A DNA stretch of 64,000 nt from Blasia pusilla. Taxonomy: Eukaryota > Marchantiophyta > Marchantiopsida > Blasiales. The stretch is from positions 2,232,001-2,296,000 of the forward strand of contig CM114275.1 in NCBI GenBank assembly GCA_050084515.1, in the 5' to 3' direction. Shown here piece by piece: positions 50,471 to 63,549 of the stretch. The first letter of the stretch is position 1. The number at the start of each line of letters is the position of its first letter. Made by a program: the position numbers and the translations under genes. The notes under the pieces are model-generated. The model saw only the letters and a list, made by a program, of their open reading frames with translations, ran no database searches and was not told the origin of the DNA.

Positions 50471-51599
50471 CATTATGCACGACTTTAGTTCTACATCTGA
50501 GTACACCAGGTTGGCAGTTCATGTTGGCTCCCACACTCATCCTGTTATCGTTGCAATTCAGAGACACATCAAGGAGGATGTGGCAAAGAAAGTGGCGGAG
50601 GTACATTGAAACTCTCCGAGATCAAAGCCCGGAGTGATCAAGTTAACAACAGCATCACAAATTTGTGAACAACTGCTTGGAATCCCTAGGCAGGGCGAGA
50701 TCACGGCTGATGAGGAGAAATAACTCTAGGAAAATCTTGCATTTCATGTTGATCTTGAATGCTTCTGGAACTTGCTCCGTCAAATACGGATACTTGATGG
50801 AAAGATGGCCAAAATGGATGCCATTTCAAGAATCAAGGCTAAGTTGAGATTTCAATTTATTCAAAGATGGGCACTTCATGGGCTAGGGAGGTGAAGGATC
50901 CACAGCTTATGTCTTCAAAATGTCAACTACAGAGCCATCGAATGGCCTTGATCTTATAAATCAAATGAGGGAAGGGGAAGATCTCTACGGCAGCTGGGTA
51001 AGCTTTGAAATTTGCTGTAAAGTGCTGAATGGATGGTTGACCATGGGTGCTCACATTTACGACCATGTGGAGAAGGGACTCAAAACTACAATTTCTTTGA
51101 GGTAAAAGCAGAAGATATTGGTAGTTTGAAGATGTGTTGGTTATTCCTATTGGAGGTGGTGAAGGAAAATAAAAGGACACCTCCAGAAATTTATGGATTC
51201 ATGACGGAAAATGCACAACCTAGATGGATTGCTATCATGGAAGTGTTCTAGGATGGAGAGGTTCAACCAGAGAGAGAAAGTTCAGATGATTTCCATTGGT
51301 AATAGTCTATGACCCGGTACACCAAATCTTGTATCAAAGAGAATAAGAGAACAGACATGTCACTCTACTTCAATGCTTTAAGGATAGCAAAACCTTGAAA
51401 CACGCCATGGAGTGCCAAGAAGAACTTCATGGGTGCTGAAGGAAGCATGCAATTTAGGGGAAGTACAAAGAGTTGTGCTCTTGGCTCAGTTGGTGGACCG
51501 TATGAATGAGACAATGGGGAAAATTCATGCGGCAGGTGAGTTCAGTATTTCATCCTTTCAAGCTCATGCTGAGAATTATTTGAAAAGTTTTAGCTCAAG

Positions 51600-52130
51600 T
51601 TGAAACCCGTGGGAACGATAGGGATTTCAAATCACAAAAAACGAAGAAACCCATTGGATGCCACTGGTTGCCTAAGTGTGCAATCCGTCGGAACCCGACT
51701 GGTTGCATGAGTGTCATACGCGTCGGAGCCCAACAGGTTGCATCAGGAATGTTTGTGCAACATGTTAGAACTCGAGTGGTTGCATGAGTGTGCAACCCGT
51801 CGGATCCCGACGGGTTGCAAGTTGCATGTATACAAGGTCTGCAAATAGCTCCATCCCAACAGGTTGCAAGCTGCAAGGCTGCGAGTTAACTCAATCTGAA
51901 AACTGTCCGATCCAACAGGTTGCATTTGTCTTCAACTCCTCACATTTAGACAGGTTGCGTTTGTCTCCAACTCCTCTCATTAAGATAGGTGGCATTAGTG
52001 CAAGTTAATTGGAACCCATAGAATTCCAACATGTTTCAAAGCTTGGTGTGTGGACACTTCTTGCAAGCCAACGGAATCCGACGGGTTACTTCTTACAATC
52101 CGTCCAATTCCGATGGGTTGTAGTAGGGGG
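51600..52130 (+). repeat. Palindrome-filled intron in the second copy
   Basis: Nine palindrome copies of varying quality at about 51649, 51680, 51714, 51757, 51792, 51840, 51898, 52063 and 52094. The copy at 51792-51818 has two perfect 13-base arms. Confidence 0.75.
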
Positions 52131-53006
52131 TTCATGGGTGTTGAGTTTCTCATCACCTGATATCCATGAGAAACTCTATATGGAAGCCTTCAATCGGTGC
52201 ATAGCAAGAAATTCTGTTGAGCAAGATGTCCACATTGGTGGGGTAATTTTGGGCATGTTTCAAGACGTCCAATACAGATGGTGGTAGAGCAGTCCAAGCA
52301 AGATCCTTGGAGACCATACAAGTATCTTGACTTCATGCAAGTGAAGCGGCAACATCATTTAACGAACCCAGTGATTGATTTGGATGAAGAAATTACGCCG
52401 CCCAGATACTCAGAGACACCGGATTGCTCCCAAATTTGAGTAGAAGTAAGTTCTCCAAAATCAATGAATGTTTTATTTCAAAAGCCCTCTGTTGCTAGAA
52501 GTTCGCAACATTTGGTCTCTAGGGTAGTTCAACAGTATGGGATTCCGGTCATTGAGGTGGATTGCAACCTCAAAAGGTGGCATATATCTTGAAGCAACCC
52601 TGGACATGGACCCACTTGCAAGGCAGGATCCGATATCATTAGGAGAGCATGCGGCACTTTCCTGAATAAAAAATGTATAAGGACTGGACGACCACTGCCT
52701 GGCTTTTGGGGACTCAAAACCTTTGATCGTTTCACCATGACCGGGGATCAATTGAAGTACTTCTTCTGCCCAAATGAATCCTGTGCTTTCCAAAAGTCTT
52801 ATCCGGATGTCACTGGAGCTCCAATGAATACCCCCATGATTTGGCCCATTGTTGCAGGTACTAATTGCACTTAGAAGGAAGTGGAAAATCTTACAAGTGT
52901 CGATTTCAGACTCGCAAACGGAGGCAGTTTGGAGCATGTTCGCATTACATAGACCTTTGCATTTCAGATTCAACCCAAGATTGATGTCATCATATACCCG
53001 GAGAAG

Positions 53007-53426
53007 GTGGATGATCTCAATCCACTATTTCTGTTCAAGTCTAGAAATGGGGTGAAGAGTACTAGAATATATAGGCCAACGGTGGAGAGAGCAAAGCAAA
53101 TCGCATCAGCTGGGGAGGCAAATATGGAAATCATCGCCACAAAAGACATTCAGAGTGGCAATGGAATAGGAAGGATGTATTGGGTCAGGAACAACACTAT
53201 GAATTCAAATGTCACAGGGGTGTATGTGGTGCACATCTGTTGCTTTCCCACATGTTCCTATGATGACTTTTTCCAAAGAGAGACAAGTGGGAAAAGGTAT
53301 TTCCCTTGTAAGCATATGTACTATGTGTTGCTTGTAGTTTTAACAGAGTCGGAGGTAGGAGTAGGAATCCACCAACCAATTTTGTCCCTCAAAGAATTGC
53401 GAAGCATTTTAAACAAACCACTTTGA
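53007..53426 (+). pseudogene. SWIM-type zinc finger exon, second copy
   Basis: A 139-codon frame with RIYRPTVERAKQIASAGEAN, VYVVHICCFPTCSYDDF and KRYFPCKHMYYVLLVVL. The Cys/His pattern is the same as at 36983-37465. This frame connects directly to the upstream IQPKIDV block without the duplication that breaks the first copy. Confidence 0.65.
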
Positions 53427-54353
53427 GGATGCGCAATGAGGTCTTAAATTGTACTTTCATTTTCCAGAATCTTCACTATGAACTTGAACTCTATTCAACC
53501 AAGGAAAAATGATAGATTTTTTCCAGACCTTGGATGGAAAAAGTGATTTGTTCCACATTTATGATTCCAATGATTTCCAATTTTTTAAATTTTTTGCAAG
53601 TTGCAACTCGTCGGATTCAGACGGGAATGTGGAAGAGGAAAAAAAATATGTTGGAGTGACTAAACATTGAGAACAAAAGTGCAGAAATATTCACAAAAAA
53701 ATCTTCCTCTCTTCAACCCAATGGAAACTCTCTTCAAATCCCAGGAAACTCTCTTTAAAAAAAGTATCTATGTGGGTTGAAGGTAGTTTCATCTCTCCTC
53801 TCTCCTCTCTTCCTCCCTTACTCTTCTCTTTCCGCACCTCGATTCAACCCCTAATTGAGCAAGAAGCTCAATCAACCCATCTGTCATCCCCCTAGTCTAC
53901 TCCCTCCCACTAACCTACTCACAATTCAACAGTGTCAAGTACACTCTAAGCATAATCCACAAAAATATTGAATCCAACATGTCTCAAACATAAAAAAAAA
54001 CTCAACAAGATCAACTCACACTGATGTATGTAGTCAAAGCATGTAAGTCAATTGAATCAAGTATGTATATTCTATCTTGTACCCCTGATTTCATTGTCAA
54101 ATTCACATTAGAAATCATTATTTCAATATCAATCCATTGCACATCTATTGCATCATAAGTGAACAAGGTTTTGCTATTACCACAGCTGGAAGATTTACTT
54201 CAAGTGATTGCTTTACTTATACAAATTTAGGGGTACGAAAAATGAAAAATGACTCCTTTAAAGTACATAAGGGTGAAAGTTTTTCAAAAGTTAGGGGGTG
54301 TATACCCTAAAACGTCGTAGGTGATGTAGAGCCTTTCATATAGTGATCCCTCC

Positions 54354-54620
54354 TCAGAGTGTATATCTAGGACAAATTAATTTTCCCCAAGGAATCCCCA
54401 TGAGAGGTGACATCAAATTTTCCATATACCATCCTCTAGAGCACCCATCACAAATTATCATGTTGGATACACTTATGGAAAATCCACACAATAGAGAATG
54501 CAATCCTAAAATTATTATTGTCAAGCTTGGGTGAACTCTCCTATTGATGTTAGGAAGATGATATGATGTGAAATTACATACCTTATCCATCCAAACCATA
54601 CCGTCACGTCCCTCCAACAA
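54354..54620 (-). pseudogene. Ty3/gypsy PHD-region fragment, third copy
   Basis: The minus-strand frame matches the integrase tail and PHD region at 35488-35838: LLEGRDGMVW-like start, FTSYHLPNI, LLCGF, IICDGCSRGWYM. The zinc ligands are partly lost (WYMEN for WHMAC). Upstream integrase is not recognisable in 54700-55400, which holds unrelated DNA. Confidence 0.6.
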
Positions 54621-55489
54621 AAAGACTCATGATTACAAAACTCCACACACTCTCAAAATAGTGCATCATGGTATAACATCCAAGATCATCGATGTTGTTC
54701 GTAATAATTAGATATAGTCCCCTTGATTAAACCTCCATGTTATTGATGGATAATCTTCTTCCCGATAATCATATACTACTATATGGTAGACCCAAAGTTG
54801 CACATTGACAAAGTCCATATCTGCAGACATGTCCATATGGGCCCAATATCCGCGACTTGCCTCACCCACAAGGGAGACCTAGGCTTGGCTAGCCCGCACC
54901 CAGTCTAAGAACCCATCGCTTAGTCTTATCACTCATTTTGTTTTGTGGCCCATACGAAGTCTGAATCGATTCTGCCTAGCTCCTCCTAAGCAAGTATAGG
55001 TCCCTCGAATAGGAGAGCCTTATGCATACCCTATGCAGGCCAATATAGTCTTAGGATGGGCAAGAGTGGGCTTGATGCACACCAAGCAACGGCTCATAGC
55101 TTGCACATCCATTCAATCCATGTCCACCTCCCTTAATCAAAGCCCGCGCCCATTCCCACGTCTCAAGCCCCCATGGGCGATTGGGGTACCAAAAAATTGT
55201 AGGTGGGGACCCGTTAGGCATATTTGGCCTATGTACGGATATGTATATTTCCGTGCAACCTTCAGTAGACCTCGACGTGTCGTAATAATGTGCAAAAGAC
55301 ATGTTCTTAAACACCTTGGGTATGAATCTCGCTTTGGAATGTCTCTTACCATTGAGAACATGCTTATTCCCACACACTAGGGCCATCAAGGTTTAGCATC
55401 TTACCATTATCACAAAAAATGGCCAAAAGAAAATTGGCTTTCCTCCATTGAAAAAAATTAAGGTTAAAAGGATATCATCTTGCTACATT

Positions 55490-55640
55490 TCCAACCATGT
55501 GTCCTCCCACCTCAACCTTTTGGCTCGTTATAGGATATGATTTCACTCTTTTATACCCAATGTGTTTGTTATACTATTATTTCATAGGTACTCCAAGACT
55601 AACCCATCCTCGTGGCTCAAGACTAACCCATCCTCGTGGC
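55490..55640 (-). pseudogene. Gypsy linker fragment
   Basis: Short minus-strand similarity to the RNase H-integrase linker that was cut in the other copy: the 'ggtactccaagact' block at 55588 parallels 48006, and residues like KSEIISYNE parallel KERDPILQRA. A 24-bp unit (agactaacccatcctcgtggctca) is tandemly duplicated at 55597-55644. Confidence 0.4.
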
Positions 55641-55922
55641 TCAGCCACTTATCGGCTACTCAACAACCTTAAAATGTAAGGACTCCTTGTATGATTGTGA
55701 TGTCAAAGTTGATATTGTATGGCTCTTCATATATGGCCAATAAATCCATGTAGGAAGATTGATGGTTCTAACTTAGACGTCGAAGGAGTCGTACTAATAT
55801 GACCTACGTGGTTTATGGAGTAGCGTTACTAGCATTATCTAACCCTAGTTTCCCAAGTGGCGATCTAGTGTGTTTGCACAAAATCTTGAGAGATAGCTAC
55901 TTCTTTGTCAGTTTGTGCTCGC

Positions 55923-56300
55923 CCTCCTCTGTTGGGTGAAGGGAAGTTAGATGGGTCTAACTATACATTGTGGAAGTTCAAAATAAGAATTTTCCTCGAA
56001 TCTTTGAGATCTAGGAGATGGCCACACGGGTTGATTCGAATCCACAAGCTACCTTGAGTTCTGCATGTTCATCTTCATCAGATGATATCAATCTTGTTGT
56101 ATTGTTGGCATGGAAACGCAGAAACGCTTATGCTCTATATGCAATTGTCACGAATATAACTGATTTTTTCATGACTCTCATTCAACATACGACCACTATT
56201 GCTGAGGCGTGGAACATTCTGAAGAATCAGTATGAAACGAGGAATGAGCAAACTTTTCTATTAATAGAAACAAATAAAAATAGGTTAAAAAAACCCTAGT
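55923..56300 (+). pseudogene. Ty1/copia gag fragment (UBN2 type)
   Basis: Plus-strand residues GKLDGSNYTLWKFKIRIFLES near 55940, then AYALYAIVTNITDFFMTLIQ and TIAEAWNILKNQYETRNEQ at 56120-56250, fit the copia Gag polyprotein region (W..W, then AW..L...Y). It is short, frame-shifted and without pol. Confidence 0.65.
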
Positions 56301-56499
56301 TTCTCTAGTAGTGAAATAATCAAGAGTTGCAGCGTTAGCGCACTCTCCTATGTCGAGTTATCTCCATGTTCAAGTTCCATCGAAGCTCTTCTATGAGCGC
56401 ATGGACGGACTAGGCCACTTTGTATCTCCAAGTTTTGTAGAAGATTTCTGTGATTTTGTCACTTTATATTTTCTCACAGGACATAGATTACAACTCAAC

Positions 56500-56751
56500 C
56501 AGAATGTATCTTGGTTAAGTCTCCCAAGTAGATATGCAATCATCATATACCACATAGAAATTGTACACTTGCAACAATAATGCCCTCTTGGAAAAATTCC
56601 TCATAAGATTGTCGAACTCCATCAACCACTTGAGTGGTTGGTTATCAATCATGATAGTAAAGGGATTACCAAAGAATTTACACTTCAAAAATGCACGATA
56701 GCCCATAGTTGTGACCCTCATAACCAATGGCATGTCAACGTAGAACATCAA
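56500..56751 (-). pseudogene. Gypsy RNase H fragment
   Basis: The minus-strand frame contains FTIMIDNQPLKWLMEFDNLM and KRALLLQVYNFYVVYD, the end of a gypsy RNase H like that at 48400-48300. It belongs with the fragments at 55490 and 54354 as one decayed third copy, spread by insertions. Confidence 0.6.
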
Positions 56752-57289
56752 AATTCTAGTAGACTCACAGTTGGATGGAAATGCATCAAATTCTCACAAG
56801 AAAGTCATGATTTACGCAAGGACTTACGAAAGAAAGGTATGTGCCCAATTGGATGTCTCAAATAATTGTGGTTGTAACCTAGAAGAGTATGAATGAACAC
56901 AAGATAGAGCTTGAGAAGAGCTAAAGTCCCACTTGAAGTAGACTCCAAGAAGGTCGTAATCTAGCTTGGAATCTTGTTGAGCATTTGATGGCTCTAAACG
57001 TTTGAGATCATAGCAACTCGACCCAAGATGCCATCGGAATAATTTAGAATTTAAGATAGTATTGGAAGTGATTGTCTTGACTCTTGAAATGAATAAATTC
57101 CAACACATCAAAGTTCCCAAAAATGGCATAACTATAACTTTTGAAACGGGGTCGGAATTATGGAAATGATAGTTGGAGTCTAGGGTCACAATGAGTGGGC
57201 CACGAGAGATTCTTTGGAAGGTGGGGAAAAATTATGTAGAACTATTTAATAGACTTAATGTCATTGTTGAACTTGGGTAAGATAAAGAA

Positions 57290-57610
57290 CGGGTGTTAAA
57301 AGCTCAAGAAATTATCAACAACCACCTCAAGAATGATTGAGCAATCACCCAACTTATTCTGGAACATCCCTTATGAAGAAATTTGAAAACTCTTCCATGT
57401 CAATGCATGCAAGGGTCTTTCTTGAAACTTGAGCAAATAGCTTAATGACGAAAATTTTCTTTTGGATACTAGATAGAATAGATGTGGGCTCTAAAAGAAA
57501 TGAGATGAAGATAGAAAAAATTCCTTCATAGCTATAGTGATCATACTCTTGCAAGTCCTAGAAGCAATACTTAATAAAAGAATTAGCCACTACTTCAAAT
57601 AGTTTAGGTT
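57290..57610. repeat. Dispersed repeat, copy 1
   Basis: Aligns with 63550-63870 over about 320 bp with many differences. Shared landmarks are 'accacctcaagaatgattgagcaa', 'gaagaaat.t.aaaa.tcttccatgtc' and 'cctagaagcaa.actta'. No protein was recognised. Confidence 0.65.
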
Positions 57611-57619
57611 TAGGATCAC

Positions 57620-60600
57620 AAGGAGTGGCCCAAGAGGGATTCTTTGGAAGGAGAGGCCAAATATATCTAGAACTATATAGAAGGGGGAGGGTCTCCAAGG
57701 GAGTTTGGACCTTGAATCCCATTTGAGGAATGATGAGGGTTGAATCAAGGGTACGGATAAGGAGGTGGGTAAACACACGTGCTAGAAGGTGGCATATTGG
57801 CGCCAAGAACCGCAAGCAAGGAGAATTGCAACAACAGACTTAAAAGGAAAGTTGGCATGGTGGACAACTTTGTCCAACTCATCAGTATAGATTAATGTTA
57901 GGAAAATATGGGAGGATACATGGTAGGGACTAGCAAGTCTTCACTTAAACATCCCCATATCCAAAAAATATATTTTGAGTTTTTGTTCCTTTTTTCTTGA
58001 TTTCCCCTCTTTTGGAAATTGCTGAGAACTCTCCCTCAATTTTGAGATGAACTCTGCCAAAAAAATTTGTAACTCATAAACCCTTAATGAAAAGTATTTC
58101 CCTCAAATATCCTCCAAGAAAGGAATTTTCACTCAACAATCCCCACCAAATATATTTTTTTATTGCAAAAATATCCAAATTCTTATGTCAAACAACGGAA
58201 ATAGCCATTGCTTCCCACTCATGGTTAAAAAAACAAACCATCTAGATGACAATAAGCCTAGCTCCTAGTATTACAGTTATTTCAATACTAGAATCTATAT
58301 CAAGACCCTAACATTTACATCATAATCTAATATGCTATTGGCGATGGTGTTTGTTCATCCCATGGCCCGTAATCCAAGGAAATTTAGGAAATGTTTCCCC
58401 GCACGGCTCTTCCACAAAAACTCTTGATTTGTAAAAATGTAGAAAATAGAGTGTTGGTAGGCGCTCGTGAGAGCCCTTCTACAATGTCTTTGCTTTCACA
58501 CTCAATCACCTACCAAAATTTTGGCAACACTTTGCTGGCATTATAATAGCATGAAAATTCTTTCGCAAAAGAGCAAAATCAACAAGTTCATATTCTTGTG
58601 GGCAATCCCATAAGGTGTTGAACATGGAACACCCTCCTTGACCTCTAATCCTAACAATAGCTAGGAAGCTCCCACTCCAAAACTCTCGTATCATAGAGCT
58701 TAGTCATTCTCTCCGTTACGAACACAAAATTTCATGTATCTCTCCAAATCAAATTCACCGTGTCCGAGTTATTCATAAGGAAAAGAACATCATAAATCAA
58801 TTCTTATGCAAAAATATTTTTAAAAAAAACAAATCTAAGTTCTCTTTGAAATGTACCCTTACATCGAATTAAAAAATGAAATTCTAACATTTAATATGGA
58901 TAATATTTGTTTTATCAAGTACGAAATTCGACGATTAAAATTTATTTAAAAATTCACGTCCAATATTTTTCTACCTACAAATTACCCGTCTCCGATGTCC
59001 GATCCAAACCCGCCCAACCCAGCCAACAATCAATGCGTCCTATTCTGGGTTTACGGTCCGGCGTCCCTAACCGTCCAGTGCCATGCCTTCTTAGATGAAC
59101 ATGTGCCCAATCATTACGTCCTTCTTCCGTAAGCTCTTGTATCGAGCGGGGTGTGGAAAGCACTGTAAACGAGGGCAAATATGGAGCCTTGAGATACTAT
59201 TCCGAGAGAAATCGTCCAAACATCGATCCAAGGAATGCGTACGGTCACGAGTACAGGTGGCATATCAAGTACCAATGATTGCAGATGTGGAAAGCTGCTG
59301 TGCCTTTAAATAAGGAAAGGTGAAAGGGATTGGATGAAAGGGCGCGCCGTAAGGAAATTGCACCCGCGGGATATTTACATAGCTCGACAATAGATTTACT
59401 GTCTCTGATTAGGGTAGATTCGCAAAATTTGAAGATTAGGCTAATAGGCGCATTAAGTGAAATCGGACGCATTGTTTTTATTAAAATAACAATACTCTAC
59501 ATTTGGGCTATAATAGGTATAACTAGGGTTTATAGGATAGTATCATGAGTTTCTCTCTCACGCGGTGCGGATGAGTCCACTATTTATGAACGCCTACCTG
59601 ATATGATGATGGCAAATGCTACTTTATAGTTTTTAAAATCTATTTTCTCACTTGATAATTGGTTATTTACTATTTATAATCTAAGCGTGCGATAATTGGT
59701 TGTTTATTGGCGAATTTAGTTTCATTTAGATTTTGTTTAATTTTATATTTGTAACGGGTTTGTGATAAATAAGGAAAGTAAAACGTGTTTAAAATTTATT
59801 GTATAATTGATGAAAGGAAAAGATTAATGATATGTACACAATTTTTTTTTAAATTGGTTATCCTTGTAATGTATAATATTTTTTTGTTAACAGCATGTGT
59901 TAAGCAAAGAAATGTTTGCAAATCAAAAAAAGCATTCTCTCGGAGCAAAGTAAATTATTTCAAAAAATTGATTGATTTTAAAAAAATCTCAATTCTGATT
60001 ACTTGCCCATTTTCATGATCTGAGTAATCCGTAATACGCCATCCATTAAAAACTTTCCAATGATTGTTAAAAATAGCCATTCTTTCTTAAACATGAATGT
60101 CAAATAATTATTTCTTTACATCACTTCTTCCCTCCCCCAACCTTTAAGCATGATTTCTCTCCCTTCCTAAATTTCTACACCTATCAAAATGTCAAACCTA
60201 AGGGATACCTCAAACCAATTTGCGGCCCTTTGAGAGGGGCGGGAGAAGAAAGTGATTAGTAACACGTATGAAGGACATGTGGATAGTCTAAATGGTGAAA
60301 AAAAAAAACACAAGGAATACACGTAAGCATCGTAAATAGAATAAATATGTTACACTCTAATCTTAATAATCTTCTAGTTGGAACATCCGTGCTATGCAAA
60401 AATATGGAGTGAACTTGATGTCAACAATTGCCTAGCCCCTTCGTGGGCACCTCACAAGATGATTTGAACACTTGTGTGGATGAAAAAAAACTCATATGTA
60501 GGTAAGCTAAGGTGTAAATTAGTTTTGGTGTTTATGTTCTTATAGAATTATGTTTCTCTTACCCTCCTATTTATAATAACCCCCATATGTTTCATTAATA

Positions 60601-62640
60601 ATATATATTATTTTACATGTCATGTTGACAATGAATAGCCATGTATATGTAAAGTGAAATTTTCAAAAAAGATTCTTATTTTTTGCATGTGTAGAAATCC
60701 ATATATAATTCATTCACTCTAGTTTTTTAATTTGAAGATATTTACAAAAATTCTTTCGATACTAATAAATATAAATCTGAAAAAGAATCACAAATTATTT
60801 GTCCTATTGATGGAAGTGTTTAATTTCTTATCAAAAGAAACTTCTTTTGTGCCTTTTCTTGGAGTATATACCATCATAGTTGTTGTGGACTACATAAAGA
60901 ATCATCAAAATTAAAAGGAAGATCCCCATTTAAATCCCAATAAATATAAAAAAGCAACTAAGGATGACCCATATATATCTTCAAAGCTTCCCCTACATGA
61001 TCCTTAATATATTGAGTCATATAAAATTAATGCAAAAATTGGAGAAAATTTTCCCCATACGATGAAGTTGAGTTGAAATAATAAGACATAAATTTTCATG
61101 AAATATTTTTCCTCCTATTTCCCCTTATCCCCTTAGACACGCCCCAATCCCTACCGGTCTCGAGACTTTTTCCGTTTTTTAAGTCTATCAAAGAAAAGAG
61201 ACGTTATTTTATCTTTAGGCAAACATTTAACCGCCCATTTTTTTAAAAAAAATCTCGTTCAAATTTCTTTTAGGGAAGTCGATAATCAACTAAAAGAAAA
61301 TCAATTTCAAATCAAATATAATTTGGAATTTTCCCAACATTGATTGGGGATTTAGGGTTTATGGGAAAATAATTCCATCCCTTACTCTTCTAGTTTGCTC
61401 TTTTGCCTTGGTATCTCAATCTCATCCATCTAAATGGATGAATAGTGTAAATGGAAAACTACGAGGTGCCTTAATTGCAAGTCCAAATACATTTTGAGCC
61501 TATAACCTATAGTACAAAAAATCCTTAGGATCATTACAATGGAAAGGAGATATCCTACAACAATCATTGGCCATCTATTGGACATGAGACTTATATGATA
61601 GTCTAGTAAATATTCAAGGATGATTTATGGAAGTTGAACCCACTAGCTCCATGCATGTTCTACTGGATAAAATGAAACCCCTTTTTAAGGGATGTTTTTA
61701 ATGTATACCATTATTTTCAACATAACACATAAAATCTGAAAAAATAGAATATCAATAAGACAAAATAAGAACACTTCTACTACTTTGATTTTGAGGTGTC
61801 CCTCGAAGTTTGACATTTTGGTTGGTATAACATTTGGAGGAGGAAAAAGTTCATCTTTGAATCTTAGGGGAGACGGGAAAGATTTATTTAGTACTCCCCA
61901 AAAAAGTGAAGGAGTGAGGATTATTTTTAGTGAAGAATATATTTTTAAGCATTTGTAATTTATAGTTAAAAAATTTATTTGGGTTCGAGATCCTCTACAC
62001 GTATCCCATTATTCCAATCCGAAGTCCCAAATAATTGATAGTAATCCCCGAAGTAAACATCCCACTCCTCACTAAAAATAATCCTTCCTCCTCCACTTCT
62101 TGGGGAATACGTTATAATGCTTCCCCTTCATTACCTTTTCCACTCTCCCCTAAGATTTATGCTTGGACTTTTTCTCTCCCAAATTTTGATATCTTGTTTT
62201 GTCGTATTGTACATGCTATGTTGAAAATAATAGTGTAGGTAAGATTTCCAGATCAACCATGGAACATATTTACCAATTAGGGATCAAATCCAACTCAAGT
62301 CCCCAAAAGCAATGTAGTATGCTCATATAATTCAAAACACACTGCATGAAATGCATATTCTAGCATTAGTAAGAAATTGCCACATGATAAAAGAAAATAA
62401 CAATCCATGACTATCCATACATACAAAAGGGTAATAAACTAGAACCCCAAGACATGGTTGTCATGTGTTTACTTGACATCCACCAAAAATAAACTTAACA
62501 TGATCTGAATGAACAAAAAAGTTGGATGAGGGCACAAATTGGTAGCTAACGAATAGTGGAGTTGATGCCCAACATGCATGCAAAATGATGAATTCCATCT
62601 CCAAAAATAACATTTTGAAAGTTGCTCGTATATTTTGGTT
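57620..62640. other. No gene recognised; AT-rich
   Basis: Mostly AT-rich DNA with short frames. A GC-richer island at about 58980-59360 has two overlapping frames of 63-72 codons with no domain. It may be a remnant of a gene or promoter, but nothing supports a call. Confidence 0.4.
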
Positions 62641-62724
62641 ATTATCGACTCAAAACTCTTATGATAATTCCTCGTAAATGATGCTTGACAGCTTCACAAG
62701 CTTTTGAGTAGGTACTTGCTTCCT

Positions 62725-63120
62725 TCCCCGGTTCATTGTATGGTATTGTACACCAAAATTGGCTTGAAAATTATATGCATAACACTCATCACACTTCTGA
62801 TAAGTGACGAAATAAGAACCAATACACAAGTTTCTACCTTGGCACCTAGGATAAGGAAAAAATTTTAAAAACTTGGGCAAGCCAAAGAAGGCATGTTAAA
62901 AGCTGGAGAATTGTTCCACTGCCACCTCAAGAATGATTGAGCACCACTCACTTCCCATCCTTGTTCATTGTATATATAGCGTTGCACACCAAAATTGGCT
63001 TGAGAATGATATCCACAACACTCATCAAAATTTGATGAGTTACAAAACAAAAACCCACACACATATGTGTACCATTGCACCTTAGACAAGAAAAAATGTG
63101 TGTTTTCCACACATGACACA
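62725..63120. repeat. Tandem-like duplication, unit about 240 bp
   Basis: The blocks 'ggttcattgta', 'cacaccaaaattggcttga.aat', 'aacactcatca' and 'accttggcacct' at 62731-62850 recur in order at 62963-63085. The second unit is preceded by the 'cacctcaagaatgattgagca' block shared with 57310 and 63575. Confidence 0.6.
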
Positions 63121-63549
63121 TAATTTTCTTGTTTTCTTTTCTAAGGTGCAATTTCTTCCCACGATTGATCTCATTCTGGTGACTATGGAGATAAACATGA
63201 TTCTTGAGAATCTATGCTCCAAAAAATTAATCTTTGAAATAGAAATTCATATTGATGCCATATCCTTTCTCATGTATGATTATCATGAAGTAGAGGGGAT
63301 GATGCATTGGGACCGTGGACCATGGATTAACAATTAATGGTGTCTAGATCCTAAAATTGAAAAGGGTTACAAATGTTGATCTATCTAATCTAAAAGACGC
63401 CCAATATACATTTGACATCCTTGTATACAAAGTCTTGCATTTTCTTTTAACGAATGGTTGTTATCTCCTTGGATTTCATGAATAATAAGTACAAAGAGAG
63501 TACTTGGAAGAAATCCCAACTATTGAACTTCGACAAGGTAAAGATTGGA

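Larger units (their letters stand above)
50470..53840 (+). mobile_element. Second, 5'-truncated copy of the Mutator-like element
   Basis: In the opposite orientation to the transposase gene of the first copy, it carries the same sequence of parts: MHDFSSTSEYTRLAVHVGSH, the SQICEQLLGIPRQG block, YDHVEKGLKT, the FMTENAQPRW step, YKELCSWLSWW-like residues, a palindrome-filled intron (51600-52130), YMEAFNRCIA, ITPPRYS, FWGLKTFDRFT and the SWIM exon. It ends at 53840 with the reverse complement of the first copy's left end (GAGGTGCGG). The promoter region and methyltransferase-like gene are absent. Several stops (for example near 50614 and 51249) make it inactive. Confidence 0.75.

Noticed and set aside
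55033-55389. Overlapping frames of 112-115 codons on both strands
   Set aside because: No recognisable domain; they overlap each other and lie in a mosaic of decayed retroelement pieces.
59565-59605. Possible hammerhead ribozyme (cggatgagtcc followed by atgaacg)
   Set aside because: The conserved CTGATGA and GAAA cores are both absent.
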